DNA from: an uncultured Actinoplanes sp.
GTDB taxonomy: Bacteria > Actinomycetota > Actinomycetes > Mycobacteriales > Micromonosporaceae
Length of the DNA: 6,851 nt
Assembly (NCBI GenBank): GCA_934667465.1
Contig: CAKUMG010000305.1
Coordinates: 1-6,851 of the forward strand
Reading direction: 5' to 3'
Below the pieces are notes generated by a model. It searched no databases, had not been told where the DNA came from, and saw nothing but the letters and a program-made list of their open reading frames with translations. The position numbers were made by a program, and so were the translations under genes. Shown here one piece after another: positions 5,595-6,851 of this stretch. Each line of letters starts with the position of its first letter. The stretch's first letter is position 1.

Positions 5595-5747
5595 ATCACA
5601 GCGGCGCGGCGATCACGGCCGCGTGGCGAGGGCGGCGGCCCGGCGACCACGGCCGCGCGGCAATCACGGCCGCGCGGCAATCACAGCGGCGCGGCGATCA
5701 CGGCCGCGTGACGATCACAGCGGCCCGGCGATCACCGCCGCACGGCG
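5595..5747. repeat. Tandem array of nine 17-bp repeats
   Basis: Nine units start at 5595, 5612, 5629, 5646, 5663, 5680, 5697, 5714 and 5731, with no insertion or deletion. The consensus is ATCACrGCsGCgCGGCg. Units 1 and 6 are identical, and units 1-2 match units 6-7 at 33 of 34 positions, which hints at an 85-bp block duplication. Unit 3 starts AGGGC instead of ATCAC, and a tenth partial unit at 5748 also starts AGGGCGG. Several junctions contain the 10-bp palindrome GCCGCGCGGC, so the transcript could fold into serial hairpins. The array fills the gap between the convergent TetR and PLP-enzyme genes, and its last unit includes the stop codon of the latter. No spacers separate the units, so it is not a CRISPR. 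Confidence 0.92.
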
Positions 5748-6851
5748 AGGGCGGTGTCGATGCGGTGGAGGATGGCGTCGAGCATCTCCGGGGTGGTGGC
5801 GAAATTGAGGCGTACGAACGACGCGCCGACGATGTCCGTGTGCTGCACGAACTCGTGGCCTGCACTGAGGAGCACCCGCCCGGCCCGGAGCAGGTGCCCG
5901 GCGGGGTCGGTCAGGCCCGTCCCGGCCAGGTCGAGCCACGCGAGATAGGTCGCCTCGGGCGGGAGGTACACGATCTCGGGGTGCGTCGCGGCCCACGCGG
6001 CGACGCGGTCCCGGTTGCGGGCCAGGAGGTCGAGGGTCGCCCGGTGCCAGGAGGCGGACTCGCGCCAGGCGGCGACGGTGGCGATGCGGCTCAGCACGCT
6101 CGGGGTGCCGAAGTAGTCCAGCGGCGCCCGGTCGAGCGCCTCGGCGGTCGGCGTGTGCCCGACGTGGACGACGGCGCAGCGCGTGCCCGCGAGGTTGAAC
6201 GCCTTGGTCGCCGACGTCGCGGTGATGGTGCGGCCGGCGGTCCCGGGGCCGAGGGAGGCGAACGGGACGTGCCGGTGCGGCTCGTACGCGAGGTCGCTGT
6301 GGATCTCGTCGGACAGGACCGGGATGTCGTGCTCGGCGGCGAGCGCGGCCAGGCCGTGCAGCTCCTCCTCGCGGAAGGCGCGGCCGGTCGGGTTGTGCGG
6401 GTTGACCAGGACGAACAGGCGCGGCCGGGAACTCGCGAAGATCTCGCGGTGCCGGTCGGGGTCGATGACCCAGCCGGTCGCGGTGCGCTCGAGCGGCAGC
6501 GCGGCGATGCGCCGGCCGGCCCGCTGGATCGCGGCCAGGAACGGCGGGTAGGCCGGGACGTGCAGCGCGACCGCGTCGCCCGGGGCGGTGGTGTGCTCGA
6601 TGACGATCTGCAGGATCTGGATCAGGTCGCTGAGCACCCGGGTGCGGCCCTCGCGGGGCTCCCAGCCGAAGCGGTCGCGCATGCGGTCGGCGAAAGCGGC
6701 GGCCACCGGGTCGCCGCCGGGCCAGTACGGGTAGCCGAGGTCCTGCCGATCGAGGGTTTCCCGGAGGCGGGCGCTCACCGGGCCGGGGATGCCCAGGTCC
6801 ATGTCGGCGACCCAGGCGGGCAGCACATCGGGCTCGACGGCGGTCCACTTC
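5732..6851 (-). CDS. MalY/PatB-like PLP-dependent C-S lyase / aminotransferase (N-terminus off window)
   Basis: This is a fold-type I PLP enzyme of the MalY/PatB group, which typically performs beta-elimination on cystathionine or similar cysteine S-conjugates in the cytosol. The frame is open to the right edge (372 residues visible) and reads KWTAVEPDVLPAWVADMD there, the usual beginning after about 15-25 residues, so the true start is outside the window. Supporting motifs are YPYWPGGD, NPHNPTGRAFREEEL, LSDEIHSDLAYEPHRHVPFASL, and the PLP-binding Lys in SATKAFNLAG (visible residue 216, codon 6205-6203). A C-terminal Arg in FVRLNFATTPEML should bind the substrate carboxylate. It ends ALAVRR-stop, and the last codons fall in the 17-bp array. 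A true aminotransferase of the same fold cannot be excluded. No neighbour points to a sulfur pathway within the window. Confidence 0.9.
   Translation of the reverse strand, partial: KWTAVEPDVLPAWVADMDLGIPGPVSARLRETLDRQDLGYPYWPGGDPVAAAFADRMRDRFGWEPREGRTRVLSDLIQILQIVIEHTTAPGDAVALHVPAYPPFLAAIQRAGRRIAALPLERTATGWVIDPDRHREIFASSRPRLFVLVNPHNPTGRAFREEELHGLAALAAEHDIPVLSDEIHSDLAYEPHRHVPFASLGPGTAGRTITATSATKAFNLAGTRCAVVHVGHTPTAEALDRAPLDYFGTPSVLSRIATVAAWRESASWHRATLDLLARNRDRVAAWAATHPEIVYLPPEATYLAWLDLAGTGLTDPAGHLLRAGRVLLSAGHEFVQHTDIVGASFVRLNFATTPEMLDAILHRIDTALAVRR

Noticed and set aside
5595..5747. CRISPR array
   Set aside because: Units are only 17 bp and directly adjacent, with no unique spacers and no cas genes.

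Overview
The window looks like chromosomal DNA of a very high-GC actinomycete. Evidence: strongly G/C-ending codons, frequent GTG starts, long spurious antisense frames, an MmyB-type Xre regulator beside an SDR gene, and sparse U-tracts after hairpins. A Streptomyces or Micromonosporaceae-like host fits, but I cannot fix the genus from sequence alone. There is no phage, transposase, tRNA, rRNA or CRISPR signal.

Layout: seven genes alternate strictly in strand. (1) 1-720 minus: Xre/MmyB-type regulator, cut by the left edge. (2) 799-1698 plus: classical SDR oxidoreductase, divergent from it. (3) 1695-2384 minus: secreted M15 peptidoglycan peptidase, whose stop codon shares a CTAG with the SDR stop. 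(4) 2385-2733: no intact gene; it holds a stable cUUCGg hairpin, a 45-codon remnant of a medium-chain (quinone oxidoreductase-like) dehydrogenase on the minus strand, and the leader of the next gene. (5) 2734-3972 plus: secreted PhoA-type alkaline phosphatase. (6) 3982-4881 minus: NAD(P)-binding epimerase-like SDR. (7) 4882-4992: divergent control region with three 21-bp imperfect palindromes at exactly 31-bp spacing. (8) 4993-5568 plus: TetR-family regulator, probably leaderless. (9) 5577-5591: hairpin, then 5595-5747 a 17-bp tandem repeat array in perfect register. (10) 5732-6851 minus: MalY/PatB-like PLP C-S lyase, cut by the right edge; its stop codon lies inside the repeat array.

Functionally these are mostly independent units. 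Two are regulator-plus-divergent-oxidoreductase pairs (Xre/SDR and TetR/epimerase). Two encode exported enzymes acting outside the membrane (M15 peptidase and alkaline phosphatase). No multi-gene operon is visible. The most notable structures are non-coding: the phased triple operator of the TetR/epimerase pair and the 17-bp array. I found no evidence for a novel multi-gene system.
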